A DNA stretch of 64,000 bases, from NCBI GenBank assembly GCA_963822595.1, contig CAWGIG010000001.1:930001-994000 (forward strand), given 5' to 3'. The notes below the pieces were generated by a model. That model had not been told where the DNA came from and searched no databases. It worked only from the letters and a program-made list of their open reading frames with translations. The stretch is from CAVRUH01 sp963822595. GTDB lineage: Bacteria; Chlamydiota; Chlamydiia; Chlamydiales; Waddliaceae. This document shows, one piece after another, positions 61,258-64,000 of the stretch (within the stretch, counting starts at the first letter, position 1; every line of letters starts with the position of its first letter). The position numbers were made by a program, and so were the translations under genes.

Positions 61258-64000
61258 AGGTCTCGAAGAGCTTTACAATCGGGTTGCTATCGTAGTGACG
61301 CGGGTCACCTTGCAGCCGCGGTGCGAGGCGGTCTCGAAGGTGCTTCAAACAATCGTTTTGAGGAGGTGCGCTGTCCCGGATCCATGACGTCACAACTTCC
61401 GAGGACAAGGGACCCAGTTCACCGTTGAACAGGGCAGCGACCGCCAATACATTTCTATCCATAAGTGGCTCAGAATTCCCTATTAGGGCAACACGTTGGC
61501 CGTCCAAGCGGAACAGGCGCACAGCTGCTAGCTCTGGGTCATTCGGTGAAGCCTCTAGGGCGGCTGCAATTTTGTCGGCTTCTTCGAGCGCTAAGAAGAG
61601 GGTCTGGTGCCCTTTTGGCTTGCTGACCTCGAGTACGTGAGAGACCGTCCCGAGCGTCGCCCAGCAGTGCAGCTTGAGGTCGGAATAAGCGTCGTATTGC
61701 TCTTGTCCGCAGAGTTTTCTTGGCACAACAGCCTCAATATGTGAAAGCAACTTGTCGGAGATCCAGATAGACGGAGGTGCGCAGATGCGTGGGAACAATT
61801 CGACTAGCCGTTGCGTGGCAAAGGCTTTTTCTCCTAGGCTTAGGGTATTCATCTCAGCGCATGGAAAGACTTCGCTGCATAGGGCCCGGATCACATCGAC
61901 AGCCACGAAGCAGCGGCGTTCGTCGAGGGCGCCTTTGTTCCGCTCCTCGCGTTCCTGGCTCTTGACCTGTTGCTGGTGGTGGGCTTCTGCGCGGAGATCG
62001 ATGTTATTATTTTGTTGGTGGTGGGCAGCTTCTACAAGGAGGTCTAGAACGAAGGCTTGGGCGCTGGGTGCGCTTTGTATGTTGTCTTGGATGTGTTGGA
62101 CGCGCATGTCAAGTGCCGGTTTGACAGCTGTTGTGCCACCGTTTTTGAGTGCCTTAATGCAGTCCTCGCGGTATTGCGAAAGCTGGACAATCTGTTCTTG
62201 AGTGATAAGGCCTTCAGCCTGGGTTTGAAGCTGTGCTTGGTAGGCTTTGAGGTCTGTTTCGATGCTTAGTGCAGGATCGAAGCTGGCGTGTTCAACGTAA
62301 TCTCGATGGTCTAAGGTGCGTAGGAGAATCTTTCCGTACTTTTCCTTTAAGATCAGCCGAGTTTCATCATCACTGATTGCCAATAGCTCGATCAGCGGCT
62401 TACGTACGACTTCGTGCATTTTGCGTTTTGTCATCAGGGGAAGCTCTTCTGAGAGAGCGTATCCTTCGTTCTCTTTCGCAACCCTGACGACGGTGTTGCC
62501 ATCTACGTTGTTCATGGCAAACTTCTTGCTGTTCGAAGCGACGGCGTAGGTGACCTTTTGCGTTCCGAACTTGAAGAGGCGACAGCGCTCCGCCGCTTGG
62601 AGAAGCGGAGTTGACTGGCATTTGTCCCCTACAAGGACATAGGCCGAGCACTGCTCCGGGAGATCGAAGTCCATCCCACGGCTTCGTGCTTGGTCAAAGA
62701 AGACAATGCAGGCATCAGCTGAGTGTCGAGATGTTTCGTACGGAACGATAAATCCGCGGCGGTCGATCACTGACCAGATCTGTTTAGAGAGGTTCCAGAA
62801 GACAGCGAAGTTAATGGAGTCTCTAGCGCCGGCAAGGATTGCTTTTGCTACTTCCCAATTCTGGTGATCGGCGACAAGAGCCTCGGGATCCATAAAGGCG
62901 TGGACATCCGGCGACTTGGCGAGGTCAGTAAGCGTTTTTAGACTAAAATCGACCACACGTTCGACTGGGCAGGTACTAAGGCGCTCGAGTGATTCTTCCA
63001 TTGAGGTGTTAGCTAGGAAGTTGTGGGCAAGTCGGCTATCCATTCCTTGGTGATTATAAGGAGTGGCTGTGAGTCCAATGACATTACCGAAGTCACTTTC
63101 TAGAGTTGCTAGGGTGTATTGCAGCATATGCGTGTGGAGGACGATTGTATTAATTGACGGACCTGCTGCGATATCCAAGCGGGCCAGTGGGCTGGTTGCC
63201 ACGATGTTGACGAGTTCCTGCCAGTTGTCTTGGCGCTTGACTATCTTTGTCAGCTGGCTGATGGTGCCTTTAGATCCAAGCCAGCGCTTAGCTTGACGTG
63301 TGAGGTCGTTGTTGTTCGATTTGGGAAGGCGTAACGCGATCCCTTGGATGACTGATTCCGTGTGAAGAGGTTCGCGCAGCCAGAGCTGCGTCGTCAGGTT
63401 GGCGATCACATCGAAGTAAGTGAAGCGGCTCTTTAGATCTGGCGTCTGCGCAGCTTCATAGGGAATAGCGATGAAATCAGTCACATCCCCTCTGCCAAAA
63501 TCTACGTTGCAGCGCATCTTTAGGGTGTGCGGTAGATAAACCTGCAATTGCGCACGTAAGATCATAAGGTCTTCGCGAACAGACTCGGAATGGATGCTCT
63601 TAAATTCCTGTACGAGCTTTCGTTCTTTATCAGCGCCTCGCGGGCAGCTGAGGTATCGCTTGAGCCAAGCGCTGTCTATTTGCACCTTGCCTAAGAAGAC
63701 CGGCGGATTTTTGTCGATCAGGTGATTAATCAGCTCGTGCATTCCTTGTGTTTTGTAGTAATCTTCATCGAATGAACTTCCCGGAATCAAGCCGAATAGG
63801 GGCTGTTGTCGTTGGTTGTCGAGATCAATCATGCTTTCATAGAGCATCATGACTATGTTGGATCGTGTTGGTCCAAACTTACATTGTTCGCCCATGGTCC
63901 AGTGCACCTGTTCCTTAGCAGCCGCGTCGACCTCGTCCAGCAGAAGCAAGCTGTTTTGTAGCACCTTGTAGATTTCGTTCAGGATTTTTGCGTCCGCCTT
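61244..64000 (-). CDS. C-terminal part of a giant DUF3638-like helicase-related protein
   Basis: Open reading frame to the right edge (919 codons), so the 5' end is outside. Recognisable pieces: LLLLDEVDAAAKEQ (Walker B-like DEVD), GLTATPYNHQG (motif III-like), FFDQARSRGMDFDLPEQC (which parallels the DEAHTRGTD motif of DUF3638/DUF3645 proteins) and a downstream glutamine cluster. Such giant proteins occur in fungi and a few intracellular bacteria; function is unknown, ubiquitin-related roles have been suggested. GC here is higher than elsewhere (53% in one row counted). The last four codons come from the palindromic element at 61091-61257, so the natural C-terminus may be lost. Confidence 0.65.
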   Translation of the reverse strand, partial: KADAKILNEIYKVLQNSLLLLDEVDAAAKEQVHWTMGEQCKFGPTRSNIVMMLYESMIDLDNQRQQPLFGLIPGSSFDEDYYKTQGMHELINHLIDKNPPVFLGKVQIDSAWLKRYLSCPRGADKERKLVQEFKSIHSESVREDLMILRAQLQVYLPHTLKMRCNVDFGRGDVTDFIAIPYEAAQTPDLKSRFTYFDVIANLTTQLWLREPLHTESVIQGIALRLPKSNNNDLTRQAKRWLGSKGTISQLTKIVKRQDNWQELVNIVATSPLARLDIAAGPSINTIVLHTHMLQYTLATLESDFGNVIGLTATPYNHQGMDSRLAHNFLANTSMEESLERLSTCPVERVVDFSLKTLTDLAKSPDVHAFMDPEALVADHQNWEVAKAILAGARDSINFAVFWNLSKQIWSVIDRRGFIVPYETSRHSADACIVFFDQARSRGMDFDLPEQCSAYVLVGDKCQSTPLLQAAERCRLFKFGTQKVTYAVASNSKKFAMNNVDGNTVVRVAKENEGYALSEELPLMTKRKMHEVVRKPLIELLAISDDETRLILKEKYGKILLRTLDHRDYVEHASFDPALSIETDLKAYQAQLQTQAEGLITQEQIVQLSQYREDCIKALKNGGTTAVKPALDMRVQHIQDNIQSAPSAQAFVLDLLVEAAHHQQNNNIDLRAEAHHQQQVKSQEREERNKGALDERRCFVAVDVIRALCSEVFPCAEMNTLSLGEKAFATQRLVELFPRICAPPSIWISDKLLSHIEAVVPRKLCGQEQYDAYSDLKLHCWATLGTVSHVLEVSKPKGHQTLFLALEEADKIAAALEASPNDPELAAVRLFRLDGQRVALIGNSEPLMDRNVLAVAALFNGELGPLSSEVVTSWIRDSAPPQNDCLKHLRDRLAPRLQGDPRHYDSNPIVKLFETFILK

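Noticed and set aside
61752..62201. 149-residue Arg/Ser-rich rightward frame opposite the giant gene
   Set aside because: Shadow of a GC-rich gene on the other strand; composition atypical and no start signal.

Overview
The window looks like chromosome from a chlamydia-related bacterium, most likely a Parachlamydiales-type amoeba symbiont. Evidence: a thrS-parA-pGP6-D-like gene trio matching my recollection of CT581-CT583 of Chlamydia trachomatis; an over-long PBP2 of about 1,120 residues as in Chlamydiae; an MFS-acyltransferase fusion of the Aas/LplT kind; a RecC-RecB-RecD set; and three eukaryote-like F-box proteins. Base composition is about 40% GC by eye, except the last 2.8 kb, which is clearly richer.

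Layout. 0-4.5 kb: 3' part of a DinG-type helicase, an F-box protein, and an MNT/HEPN pair with a broken HEPN gene. 4.5-14.7 kb: a tightly packed leftward respiratory operon running from a GltD-like flavoprotein through a CcoS-like peptide, Rieske protein, cytochrome b, a cytochrome c with seven CXXCH motifs, CcoN, a CcoO-like haem protein, a CcoQ-like peptide and a CcoP-like anchor. 14.8-17.6 kb: two coiled-coil paralogues with matching promoters. 17.6-25.8 kb: acyP, dusB, yggT, PilM/PilO-like genes, a MORN-repeat lipoprotein, umuDC and recA. 26-32.5 kb: isoprenyl synthase, hexapeptide protein, F-box protein, thioesterase, tRNA-Pro(GGG), ung. 32.8-37.3 kb: tatC, tatA, pGP6-D-like gene, parA, thrS. 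37.8-45.1 kb: a large protein with a papain-like GSCFA motif, a beta-barrel protein, an F-box protein, MFS-acyltransferase. 45.5-54 kb: recC-recB-recD. 54.4-61 kb: DUF2608 HAD protein, GDPD, PBP2, small membrane proteins, DedA. 61.2-64 kb: C-terminal part of a giant DUF3638-like helicase-related protein running off the right edge.

Two cross-cutting themes stand out. First, almost every long intergenic gap is filled by a large palindromic element (about 170-340 bp). Several have nested hairpins, and one family occurs twice with compensatory stem changes around an invariant 13-nt loop. Second, at least ten genes carry frameshifts. They include thrS, which should be essential, and six of the single lesions are net +1 nucleotide. 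This suggests consensus indel errors at least as strongly as real decay, so broken genes here should be treated cautiously.
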